DNA of 5,222 nt from Rickettsiales bacterium (GCA_031276335.1 JAISNH010000090.1:1-5222), one strand, 5' to 3'; positions 1 through 5,151 are shown, numbered from the stretch's first letter. Notes: generated by a model not told the origin, from the letters alone. Numbers and translations are program-made.

Positions 1-1100
1 ACATTCTTAACTGCGTGTTGTGGAAATGGACGCGGATAGAGGTGAAGCTGGAGGAAGGACTCGAGGTCGTGATAGCCGGCAAAATCACCGCCTACGCCGG
101 ACGCTCCAGCTACCAGCTGACCGTGGAAAGCGCCGAAATCGCCGGCATAGGCGCGCTGTTCAAGATAATCGAGGAACGGAAGAAGAAGCTTGCGGCCGAA
201 GGCCTGTTCGACCCGGCGCATAAAAAGCCGCTGCCGAAATTCCCGCGCGTAATCGGCGTCGTGACCTCGCCGACCGGGGCGGTCATCCGCGACATCATAC
301 ACCGCATAGGCGACCGTTTCCCGGCGCGCATTATTGTATGGCCGGCAGCGGTGCAAGGCGAGGGGGCGGAGGAATCCGTCGCCGCGGCAATCGCCGGATT
401 CAACCGGATGCGGAACGGCCGCCCGGACGTCCTGATCGTCGCGCGCGGCGGGGGCAGCCTGCAGGACCTGATGCCGTTCAACGGGGAAATCGTGGTACGC
501 GCCGCGTACGATTCGGAAATCCCGGTAATCTCGGCGGTGGGGCACGAAACCGACACGACCTTGATCGACTATGCAGCCGACCTGCGCGCGCCGACGCCGA
601 CGGCCGCGGCCGAGCTGGCGGTTGTGAACCGCGCCGACCTGCTGCTCCGTTTCCGGCAAAGCGAGGCGCGGATCATGAACGCGGCGCTCCGCCGGCTTGA
701 AAACTTCTCGCTCAGGATAGGCGGCCTGGGCGCGCGGCTGAAAAGCCCGGTGCAGTTCGTCGCCGACGCCATGCAGCGCCTGGACGAGAAGAGCGCGCGC
801 ATGGCCCTCGCGCTCAAAGCCAAAATGTCCGGAGGCGCCGACCGCGTCGCATACGCCGCGAAAATGCTGGAAAGCTATTCGTTCAGGAACGTGCTCGCAC
901 GCGGCTATGCAATAGTGTGGAACGGCGGCGCGATAGTCGACAGCTCGGCCGCGCTCGCCGCCCTGCCCTCCGCGACGCTTGAAATGCGCGACGGCCGCGT
1001 GCAGGTTTTCACGGATGCGAGAGTCGCGGAACCGAAGCCGGCAAAGGCGCGGAAACCCGCCGCGAAACCGAAGGACGAACGGCAAACCGACCTGTTCTAG
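1..1100 (+). CDS. xseA: Exodeoxyribonuclease VII large subunit, 5'-truncated by the window edge
   Basis: This is the catalytic subunit of exonuclease VII, which degrades single-stranded DNA from both ends in repair and works in the cytoplasm with several small XseB subunits. The first complete codon is at position 3 and 365 residues are visible; full-length relatives have about 450, so roughly 90-100 residues (most of the N-terminal OB-fold) lie upstream. The visible part starts at the end of the OB-fold (LNCVLW, then EGLEVVIAGKITAY), continues through EGLFDP, the VVTSPTGAVIRDI stretch, ARGGGSLQDL and VGHETDTTLIDYAADLRAPTPTAAAEL, and then a long helical region expected to form the family's coiled coil. 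Residues corresponding to the conserved catalytic set are present: D97, R148, H181 and D184, numbered from the first visible codon. The usual RGGGSLEDL motif has Q for E here. A Lys/Ala/Pro-rich tail ends in QTDLF, which resembles a sliding-clamp-binding peptide. No xseB is visible. Confidence 0.97.
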   Translation, partial: ILNCVLWKWTRIEVKLEEGLEVVIAGKITAYAGRSSYQLTVESAEIAGIGALFKIIEERKKKLAAEGLFDPAHKKPLPKFPRVIGVVTSPTGAVIRDIIHRIGDRFPARIIVWPAAVQGEGAEESVAAAIAGFNRMRNGRPDVLIVARGGGSLQDLMPFNGEIVVRAAYDSEIPVISAVGHETDTTLIDYAADLRAPTPTAAAELAVVNRADLLLRFRQSEARIMNAALRRLENFSLRIGGLGARLKSPVQFVADAMQRLDEKSARMALALKAKMSGGADRVAYAAKMLESYSFRNVLARGYAIVWNGGAIVDSSAALAALPSATLEMRDGRVQVFTDARVAEPKPAKARKPAAKPKDERQTDLF

Positions 1101-1148
1101 GGCTGACGGACGCAGGGGGCTCCGCAAGCCGGCCGGGAATTTTCCTTG

Positions 1149-1177
1149 TTGCATTTTATTTTCCATTATGCTAGCCT
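1149..1177 (+). promoter_or_regulatory. Candidate promoter P1 upstream of the structured leader
   Basis: TTGCAT at 1149-1154 is followed after 17 bp by TAGCCT at 1172-1177, which keeps the most conserved -10 bases (T, A and final T). The stretch GCTAGCCT partly fits the alphaproteobacterial (Caulobacter-type) -10 pattern GCTANAWC. An overlapping hexamer TATGCT at 1167-1172 is an alternative -10 but would leave only 12 bp from TTGCAT. Transcription would start near 1184. The call is strengthened by a second array at 5172-5222 with the same elements and the same spacing. The AT-rich spacer stands out against GC-rich xseA. Confidence 0.6.
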
Positions 1178-1183
1178 GAATGC

Positions 1184-1400
1184 AGGTGCGGAATATTCCG
1201 CGCTTAGTATCCATAGGTGGGTACGGGCTGTCGAAAGCCTTTATAGAAGAGCATTGGTATGGCGCTTTAATCCATACCCTCCCGCTAGGTCGGGGAGCCT
1301 TTGGTGCATGTCCAGAGGGCTTACCCTTAAAGACCAGAGGAGTCATCCTTCTATATGATTTTCGAACTCCCCGCGCCACTGTGCGATGCATGTGGTTTAA
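1184..1400 (+). ncRNA. Candidate structured 5' leader or small RNA, no known family recognised
   Basis: The 348-bp gap between xseA and the next gene has no convincing protein gene. By my count GC is about 51% over 1181-1400, visibly below the neighbouring genes. The stretch is dense in possible helices: 1226-1229/1236-1239, 1256-1262/1272-1278 (7 bp, 9-nt loop), 1298-1304/1312-1318 (7 bp with one G-U, 7-nt loop), 1341-1346/1355-1360 (6 bp with one G-U), and a long-range 7-bp helix 1291-1297/1367-1373. No T-run follows any hairpin, so an intrinsic terminator is not evident and the RNA may continue into the gene at 1449. It does not match 6S RNA, tmRNA, RNase P RNA, SRP RNA, a tRNA or a riboswitch that I can recognise. 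Two open frames cross it but use codons unlike the flanking genes. Boundaries are guesses from promoter position and structure. Confidence 0.35.
1188..1201. promoter_or_regulatory. Perfect 14-bp palindrome just after P1, possible operator
   Basis: GCGGAATATTCCGC reads the same on both strands with no central loop, so it is a better candidate for a dimeric protein-binding site than for an RNA hairpin. It lies a few bases downstream of the predicted start of P1. A related dyad, GGGAAATCCC, sits at the same offset in the second promoter array (5213-5222). The binding protein is unknown. Confidence 0.4.
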
Positions 1401-1448
1401 CTTGTAACAAGAAGGTAAATAGGGATTTATTCCCAAGGGAGAAAAAAC

Positions 1449-1868
1449 ATGAAGATCATATTCAACCGCCACTATGGCGGAATAATCTGCATATTGCTGG
1501 GGTTGTCGGCAGGAGGCGGAGCCTCGGCTGCGCTGAAGGACGATTTTGCCGCGGCGCTGGTCGACTACTGCATTCCGAAGTGCGAATCCGACTGTAGCAA
1601 ATCGTTCCTAGCCGAATACGATGCCGCGAGTGGCAAGTGCAAATGCGGAGCCAATCTTACTTACGACGAAGACCTGCGGGAGTGTGTCATAAAGTGCCCG
1701 ACTGGTACGTATGCGCATAAGGGAACGCCTTGTCCTGCGGGTACGTATGCCTCCAGTTCGTCGACTTGTCCGGCAGGAGCGTACAAGATAGGCACTACCG
1801 ACGAGCATGGCGTAATGGCCACAGGGACAAGCTGTCCTAGCGGCAGCTACACAATAACAATCGACTAA
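1449..1868 (+). CDS. Secreted cysteine-rich repeat protein (139 aa), function unknown
   Basis: I do not recognise a named gene. The ATG at 1449 follows a Shine-Dalgarno sequence (AAGGGAG, 1435-1441) by 7 nt. Residues 1-27 form a signal peptide: basic K2 and R7, a hydrophobic stretch around residues 10-21, and an ASA signal-peptidase site at 25-27, leaving a mature chain of about 112 residues. The mature part has ten cysteines (41, 45, 49, 64, 66, 79, 83, 95, 107, 129), an even number that suits disulfide bonding outside the cytoplasm. Residues 41-79 hold CxxxCxxxC and CxC motifs. From residue 83 the chain is made of units starting CPTGTY, CPAGTY, CPAGAY and CPSGSY, with 12, 12 and 22 residues between unit starts. 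It ends abruptly after the fourth unit. The units match those of the downstream neighbour, suggesting a related pair. Export is well supported; surface attachment or binding partner is unknown. Confidence 0.85.
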   Translation: MKIIFNRHYGGIICILLGLSAGGGASAALKDDFAAALVDYCIPKCESDCSKSFLAEYDAASGKCKCGANLTYDEDLRECVIKCPTGTYAHKGTPCPAGTYASSSSTCPAGAYKIGTTDEHGVMATGTSCPSGSYTITID

Positions 1869-1877
1869 TCCGGCTTT

Positions 1878-1901
1878 GTCATGCCGGCGCAGGCCGGCAT
1901 C
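1878..1901. repeat. Palindromic repeat copy A, between the two cysteine-rich genes
   Basis: Arms ATGCCGGC (1881-1888) and GCCGGCAT (1893-1900) are perfectly complementary around a 4-nt GCAG loop, preceded by GTC and followed by C. It begins 9 nt after the upstream stop codon and may protect or end the transcript, but no T-run follows it. Copies with the same layout and different, matched arm bases occur at 2620-2643 and 2811-2834. Confidence 0.8.
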
Positions 1902-1939
1902 CATCGTCGGATAAAACATTTAAACAAGGAGAAAACAAA

Positions 1940-2587
1940 ATGAATAAAACTACAATAACACTGGCGGGCGCACTGCTCGCGATATCGACCTCTGCCACCG
2001 CCCAAGGCGTACAATGCCTGCCATGCCCGACTGGGACTTACAGCAGCGGGGCGTCTACCAGCTGCACGCCATGTCCGGCGGGAAAATACTGTCCGTCCGG
2101 AGCATCCGCGCCGCATACCTGTCCGGCGGGATATGCGCCCGATTCCAGCAAGTCGATATGTACTATGTGCGGAAAGGGAACGTACGCCGCGGCGGGCATG
2201 GCCAGTTGCACGGCCTGTCCGGCTGGAACGTATCAGCCGAATATAATGGCGGGCAGCTGCATTACGTGCCCGGCGGGTAGCTATTGCCCCCAAGGAGCCA
2301 CAAGCCCGATAGCGTGTGGCGGTAATACCTTTTCCGCCGCCGGAGCGGCTGCCTGCAGAACATGTCCCAGTTATACTAAAGGACCTATTCCAGGCGGCAA
2401 TGGTCTCTTCAATAGTGGCGGTTCAGCTATATATTGTAAATGGACTGGTACTGCTTGCGTGCTTGATTCTTCCCAGTCGTATGGCGGCTGCCAGATCGTC
2501 ACCAACGGCAACCAACTCACCGCCTGCGCGAATGATTCGAATCTTCAGCTTTTGGCCAACTTTTTCTGTGCGAATGGAGGGATCTAA
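1940..2587 (+). CDS. Secreted cysteine-rich repeat protein (215 aa), ephrin-receptor-like/GCC2-GCC3-type repeats
   Basis: I do not recognise a named gene. The ATG at 1940 follows a strong Shine-Dalgarno site (AAGGAG, 1926-1931) by 8 nt. Residues 1-21 are a signal peptide (K3, hydrophobic core around 6-15, ATA cleavage site at 19-21). The mature chain has 21 cysteines. Residues 26-142 are a tandem array with CxxC pairs at 26/29, 42/45, 74/77, 90/93, 107/110 and 139/142, a spacing of 16-17 residues or twice that, with units such as CPTGTY, CPAGKYC, CPAGTY and CPAGSYC. This resembles the GCC2/GCC3 ephrin-receptor-like repeat and, more loosely, TNF-receptor cysteine modules. Residues 143-215 form a different C-terminal domain with cysteines at 166, 173, 184, 196 and 210. 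The odd cysteine count leaves one unpaired, perhaps for an intermolecular bond. It lies 71 bp after the shorter relative and may share its transcript. Adhesion or an envelope role is only a guess. Confidence 0.88.
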   Translation: MNKTTITLAGALLAISTSATAQGVQCLPCPTGTYSSGASTSCTPCPAGKYCPSGASAPHTCPAGYAPDSSKSICTMCGKGTYAAAGMASCTACPAGTYQPNIMAGSCITCPAGSYCPQGATSPIACGGNTFSAAGAAACRTCPSYTKGPIPGGNGLFNSGGSAIYCKWTGTACVLDSSQSYGGCQIVTNGNQLTACANDSNLQLLANFFCANGGI

Positions 2588-2601
2588 TCAGGACAGGCGG
2601 G

Positions 2602-2615
2602 GCGGGAATCCAATC
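2602..2615. repeat. Half copy of the palindromic repeat
   Basis: GCGGGAAT at 2602-2609 is identical to the right arm of copy B (2635-2642) and, like full copies, is followed by C. It has no left arm of its own but could pair with the left arm of copy B at 2623-2630, giving a competing hairpin. It is best read as a remnant of an adjacent degraded copy. Confidence 0.45.
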
Positions 2616-2619
2616 CGCC

Positions 2620-2643
2620 GTCATTCCCGCGAAAGCGGGAATC
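2620..2643. repeat. Palindromic repeat copy B, downstream of the second cysteine-rich gene
   Basis: Arms ATTCCCGC (2623-2630) and GCGGGAAT (2635-2642) flank a GAAA tetraloop; GTC precedes and C follows, as in copies A and C. The form ATTCCC-N8-GGGAAT also matches the pattern of the neisserial dRS3 repeat, which by itself does not imply relatedness. It starts 33 nt after the stop codon and could act as a transcript-stabilising hairpin. Confidence 0.8.
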
Positions 2644-2647
2644 TTAT

Positions 2648-2682
2648 GGGAGAAAGCCATTCATGGTCTTCTGCTTTCTCCC
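2648..2682 (+). repeat. 10-bp inverted repeat with 15-nt loop
   Basis: GGGAGAAAGC (2648-2657) and GCTTTCTCCC (2673-2682) are perfect reverse complements around a 15-nt loop. It follows copy B by 5 nt, so the cysteine-rich transcript could end in two stacked hairpins. No T-tract follows, so a rho-independent terminator is not supported. Its right arm is shared with the pyrimidine-rich direct repeat. Confidence 0.65.
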
Positions 2683-2701
2683 TCCCTAAAGTTCATACCG
2701 G
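2665..2701. repeat. Pyrimidine-rich direct repeat, copy 1
   Basis: A 26-bp element at 2665-2690 (begins GGTCTTCT, ends TCCCTCCCTAAA) is followed by TTCATACCGG. It recurs at 2777-2820 with three substitutions and one single-base indel in the first 27 bp; the 12-mer TCCCTCCCTAAA is identical in both. Each copy leads directly into a TCATACCGG palindrome, so the two elements form a composite unit with a period of about 112 bp. Confidence 0.6.
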
Positions 2702-2721
2702 GCTGGCCGAAGTATCCTCGC
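2692..2721. repeat. Degenerate palindromic repeat copy E
   Basis: It keeps TCATACCGG at the left and GTATCCTCGC at the right, with the core no longer a clean hairpin (ATAC/GTAT and CGG/CCG still pair). The right end, GTATCCTCGC (2712-2721), is identical to the right end of copy D at the nusB promoter (2880-2889), and both copies have the same 20-bp interval between the left boundary and GTATCC. Confidence 0.45.
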
Positions 2722-2726
2722 GACGC

Positions 2727-2765
2727 AACCTAATCTCCTCGCTCATCCCGCTCGTCGATAAGGTT
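2727..2765. repeat. Imperfect inverted repeat in the cysteine-rich/nusB spacer
   Basis: AACCTAATC (2727-2735) and GATAAGGTT (2757-2765) are complementary at 8 of 9 positions around a 21-nt loop. It lies between the two composite repeat units. No protein gene is visible anywhere in 2588-2894; that spacer consists almost wholly of such repeats. Confidence 0.4.
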
Positions 2766-2776
2766 TTGTACGCTCG

Positions 2777-2820
2777 GGTTCTTCTACCTTGTCCCTCCCT
2801 AAAATCAATCGTCATACCGG
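2777..2820. repeat. Pyrimidine-rich direct repeat, copy 2
   Basis: Second copy of the element at 2665-2701. It begins GGTTCTTCTA, contains the identical 12-mer TCCCTCCCTAAA (2792-2803), and reaches CATACCGG after 10 bp rather than 4. It runs into palindromic copy C, mirroring copy 1 running into copy E. Confidence 0.6.
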
Positions 2821-2834
2821 CGAAGGCCGGTATC
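2811..2834. repeat. Palindromic repeat copy C
   Basis: Arms ATACCGGC (2814-2821) and GCCGGTAT (2826-2833) are perfect complements around GAAG, with GTC before and C after. Relative to copies A and B the third arm base changes G/T/A and its partner changes C/A/T, so pairing is preserved. Confidence 0.8.
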
Positions 2835-2857
2835 CACCGCAGGCCGTAAAAATTTCG

Positions 2858-2886
2858 TTGTCATTCCGCCGCGCATAATGTATCCT
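2858..2886 (+). promoter_or_regulatory. Candidate nusB-lepA promoter inside repeat copy D
   Basis: TTGTCA (2858-2863) matches five of six consensus -35 bases and is followed after exactly 17 bp by TATCCT (2881-2886), four of six -10 bases. The same DNA from 2860 to 2889 aligns to degenerate repeat copy E (shared TCAT, CCG and GTATCCTCGC). Transcription would begin near 2893, almost at the first possible nusB ATG. Confidence 0.5.
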
Positions 2887-2897
2887 CGCACATTATG
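2874..2897. promoter_or_regulatory. 8-bp dyad spanning the nusB -10 box and first ATG
   Basis: CATAATGT (2874-2881) and ACATTATG (2890-2897) are perfect inverted copies 8 bp apart. The predicted -10 box lies mainly between the arms, and the right arm ends in the ATG at 2895. A repressor could bind here. As RNA the hairpin would form only in transcripts started further upstream, where it would mask that ATG. Confidence 0.4.
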
Positions 2898-3359
2898 TCA
2901 AACGCGGACGCACAGGTTATAACGATGAAAACGCGCATTGCGGCGGTACAGTGCGTCTATGCCGTGCTGTTCATGGGCGAAAAGCTCTCCGCTCGCACGA
3001 TGAAATATTTCATGCGCCGCTCGTTTGCATCCGAGGATGAGGCCGACTCCGGCGCCCCGGCGGAAATCAACGCTAAATTCTTCGCCTATCTTGCGCGCGG
3101 TGTGGTGAAGAACCTAGGAACGCTCGACGCCGCGATCGCCGGCAACCTGCGGCTCGACATCGCGAAGACGGATCCCCTGCTCGTGTGCATAATGCGCGCT
3201 GGCGCATTCGAAATAACCATGCGCGCCGGGGTTCCCGCCAATGTCGTCGTTTCCGAATACACCGGGCTTGCCTCGCGTTTCTTCGACGCGAAGAAAACCG
3301 CGCTCGTGAACGCCGTCCTGGACAAGATCGCGAAGGAGGCCCCGCATGACGGAACTTAA
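2895..3359 (+). CDS. nusB: Transcription antitermination factor NusB
   Basis: NusB is a small all-helical cytoplasmic protein that binds boxA RNA with NusE (ribosomal protein S10) and helps RNA polymerase read through rRNA operons. The 154-residue product fits the family in length and shows its landmarks: [11 protein letters not shown] near the start, [18 protein letters not shown] around residues 92-109, [18 protein letters not shown], and the end motif [13 protein letters not shown]. The start is uncertain. ATG 2895 has no Shine-Dalgarno and would be almost leaderless from the promoter at 2858-2886. ATG 2925 (residue 11), with only a weak AGG 8 nt before it, would give a roughly 30-nt leader and still retain the whole conserved domain. 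The gene overlaps lepA by 14 nt, so the two are probably translationally coupled. Identification is firm; the first ten residues are not. Confidence 0.93.
   Translation: MSNADAQVITMKTRIAAVQCVYAVLFMGEKLSARTMKYFMRRSFASEDEADSGAPAEINAKFFAYLARGVVKNLGTLDAAIAGNLRLDIAKTDPLLVCIMRAGAFEITMRAGVPANVVVSEYTGLASRFFDAKKTALVNAVLDKIAKEAPHDGT
3333..3339 (+). promoter_or_regulatory. Shine-Dalgarno of lepA within nusB
   Basis: AAGGAGG lies 6 nt before ATG 3346, inside the last codons of nusB. It is the strongest ribosome binding site in the window and fixes the lepA start, giving the family-typical N-terminus ([17 protein letters not shown]). Confidence 0.85.
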
Positions 3360-5151
3360 ATCGCGCATCCGCAACTTTTCTATCATCGCGCACATCGACC
3401 ACGGAAAGTCTACGCTCGCCGACCGGCTTATCCAAAAGACCGGAGCGGTACCCGAACGCGAGATGAAGGAGCAGCTCCTCGACAGCATGGACATCGAGCG
3501 GGAGCGGGGGATAACGATAAAGGCGCAGACCGTTCGGCTTTCCTACCGCGCCAAAGACGGGCGGGAATACCAGCTGAACCTTATCGACACGCCGGGGCAC
3601 GTGGATTTTTCCTACGAGGTCTCGCGCAGCCTTTCCGCGTGCGAGGGCGCGCTCCTGGTCGTCGACGCGAGCCAGGGAGTCGAGGCGCAGACGCTGGCCA
3701 ACGTGTACAAGGCGCTGGAGGCGGACCTGCGCATCGAGGTTGTGCTGAACAAGATAGATCTTCCCGCCGCCGATCCGGAGAAGGTAAGGCAGCAGATAGA
3801 GGATGTCATCGGGCTGGACGCCTCGAACGCCATTCTAATCTCCGCAAAGACCGGCGACGGGGTGGACGCGGTGCTGGAGGCGATAGTCGAGCGCCTGCCC
3901 CCGCCCGCCGATCATGACGGCCGGCCGTTGAAGGCGCTGCTGGTAGATAGCTGGTACGACGCCTTTCTCGGCGTGGTCATGCTGGTACGCGTGATGGAAG
4001 GCGTCCTGAAAAAGGGCATGCCGATAAGCATGATGTCCACCGGCGCGTCGTACAAGGCCGAGCAGGTCGGCGTGTTCGCCCCGAAGATGAAGCAGGTGGA
4101 CGAGCTTTCCTCCGGCGAGGTCGGCTATATAATCAGCGGGATCAAGCAGCTTTCCGACTGCAAGGTTGGCGACACGGTTACCGCGGCCGCGAACCCGGCG
4201 GAAAGTCCGCTGCCGGGGTTCAAGCCGTCGATGCCGGTCGTGTTTTCCTCGATGTTCCCGGTGGATGCCGGCGATTACCCTGCGCTGAAGGAGGCGGTTG
4301 CAAAGCTCTCCCTGAACGATGCGAGCTTCACGCACGAGGTCGAAAATTCGGCTGCCTTGGGCTTCGGCTTCCGCTGCGGCTTCCTGGGGCTTCTTCACAT
4401 GGAGATCGTGCAGGAGCGCATAAGCCGCGAATTCGGCCTCGACATCATCAACACCGCGCCGTCCGTCGCCTACCGGATGTACCTCGCCGGCGGAGAGGAG
4501 AAAATGCTGATGAACCCGGCCGACATGCCGGATCCGAGCAGGATTGCGAGTATGGAGGAGCCGCTCGTCCGCGCGACGATAATGACGCCCGACGAATACC
4601 TGGGATCGATATTGAAGCTCTGCACCGACCGCCGCGGGGTGCAGGAAAACCTGACCTATGTCGGCGCGCGCGCCATGGCGGTGTACCGGCTGCCATTGAA
4701 CGAGATCGTGTTCGACTTCTACGACCGTCTGAAATCCATAAGTTCCGGCTATGCCAGCTTCGACTACGAGCTTGTCGGGTACCAGGAAAGCGAGCTTGCC
4801 AAGGTGTCGATACTCATCAACGAGGAGCCGGTTGAGGCTCTCTCCTTCATCGCGCACAAGACCGAGGTCGAAAGGCGCGGCCGCGCGATATGCGCGAAGC
4901 TGAAGGACCTTATCCCGCGCCACATGTTCAAGATTCCGATACAGGCTGCGATAGGGGGCAAGGTCATCGCCCGCGAAACGATTTCCGCATTCAGGAAGGA
5001 CGTGACGGCGAAATGCTACGGCGGCGACATAACGCGCAAAAGGAAGCTCCTTGAAAAGCAGAAGAAGGGCAAGAAGAAGATGCGCATGTTCGGACGCGTC
5101 GAAATCCCGCAGGAGGCGTTCATCAAGGCGCTCAAGATAGGCGACGAGTAG
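3346..5151 (+). CDS. lepA: Elongation factor 4 (LepA), ribosome-associated translational GTPase
   Basis: LepA/EF4 is a ribosome-dependent GTPase related to EF-G, linked to back-translocation under stress and to initiation or 30S assembly. The 601-residue chain matches the usual length of about 600. All GTPase motifs are intact: P-loop AHIDHGKST (15-23), switch I with RERGITIKA (52-60), DTPGHVDF (81-88, catalytic His85), NKID (135-138) and SAK (166-168). EF-G-like domain II and the domain III and V equivalents follow, for example [19 protein letters not shown]. The LepA-specific C-terminal domain is present with [29 protein letters not shown] and the [24 protein letters not shown] ending; both motifs lie in the last hundred residues. 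The start at 3346 has a strong ribosome binding site and overlaps the nusB end by 14 nt. No defect is seen. No lepB follows within the window. Confidence 0.98.
   Translation: MTELKSRIRNFSIIAHIDHGKSTLADRLIQKTGAVPEREMKEQLLDSMDIERERGITIKAQTVRLSYRAKDGREYQLNLIDTPGHVDFSYEVSRSLSACEGALLVVDASQGVEAQTLANVYKALEADLRIEVVLNKIDLPAADPEKVRQQIEDVIGLDASNAILISAKTGDGVDAVLEAIVERLPPPADHDGRPLKALLVDSWYDAFLGVVMLVRVMEGVLKKGMPISMMSTGASYKAEQVGVFAPKMKQVDELSSGEVGYIISGIKQLSDCKVGDTVTAAANPAESPLPGFKPSMPVVFSSMFPVDAGDYPALKEAVAKLSLNDASFTHEVENSAALGFGFRCGFLGLLHMEIVQERISREFGLDIINTAPSVAYRMYLAGGEEKMLMNPADMPDPSRIASMEEPLVRATIMTPDEYLGSILKLCTDRRGVQENLTYVGARAMAVYRLPLNEIVFDFYDRLKSISSGYASFDYELVGYQESELAKVSILINEEPVEALSFIAHKTEVERRGRAICAKLKDLIPRHMFKIPIQAAIGGKVIARETISAFRKDVTAKCYGGDITRKRKLLEKQKKGKKKMRMFGRVEIPQEAFIKALKIGDE

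Noticed and set aside
1118..1145. Intrinsic terminator after xseA
   Set aside because: There is a 4-bp GGCT/AGCC hairpin and a TTTT further on, but the stem is short and the T-run is separated from it.
1146..1358. 70-codon ORF in another frame of the same region
   Set aside because: It starts with TTG inside the P1 promoter, has no ribosome binding site and no recognisable protein pattern.
1371..1400. Cobalamin riboswitch fragment (CCCCGCGCCACTGT)
   Set aside because: It recalls part of the B12 riboswitch core, but the other conserved boxes, such as GGTGAAA and the CAGGA-ACCTGCC region, are not found in order.
1180..1407. 75-codon ORF crossing the leader region
   Set aside because: Its codons (several TTA, CTA, AGA) do not resemble the flanking GC-rich genes, there is no ribosome binding site, and the ATG lies at or before the predicted transcription start. 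The DNA is better explained as structured RNA.
1608..2293. Antisense ORFs across the cysteine-rich genes
   Set aside because: They are Arg/Ala-rich shadow frames without a ribosome binding site; the + strand frames have signal peptides and repeat structure.
1878..2834. CRISPR array
   Set aside because: The repeats are irregularly spaced, vary in sequence, and lack uniform spacers and cas genes.
2316..2849. 177-codon ORF overlapping the second cysteine-rich gene and the repeats
   Set aside because: It is a different frame over a well-supported exported protein, and its tail is simply the translation of the palindromic repeats.
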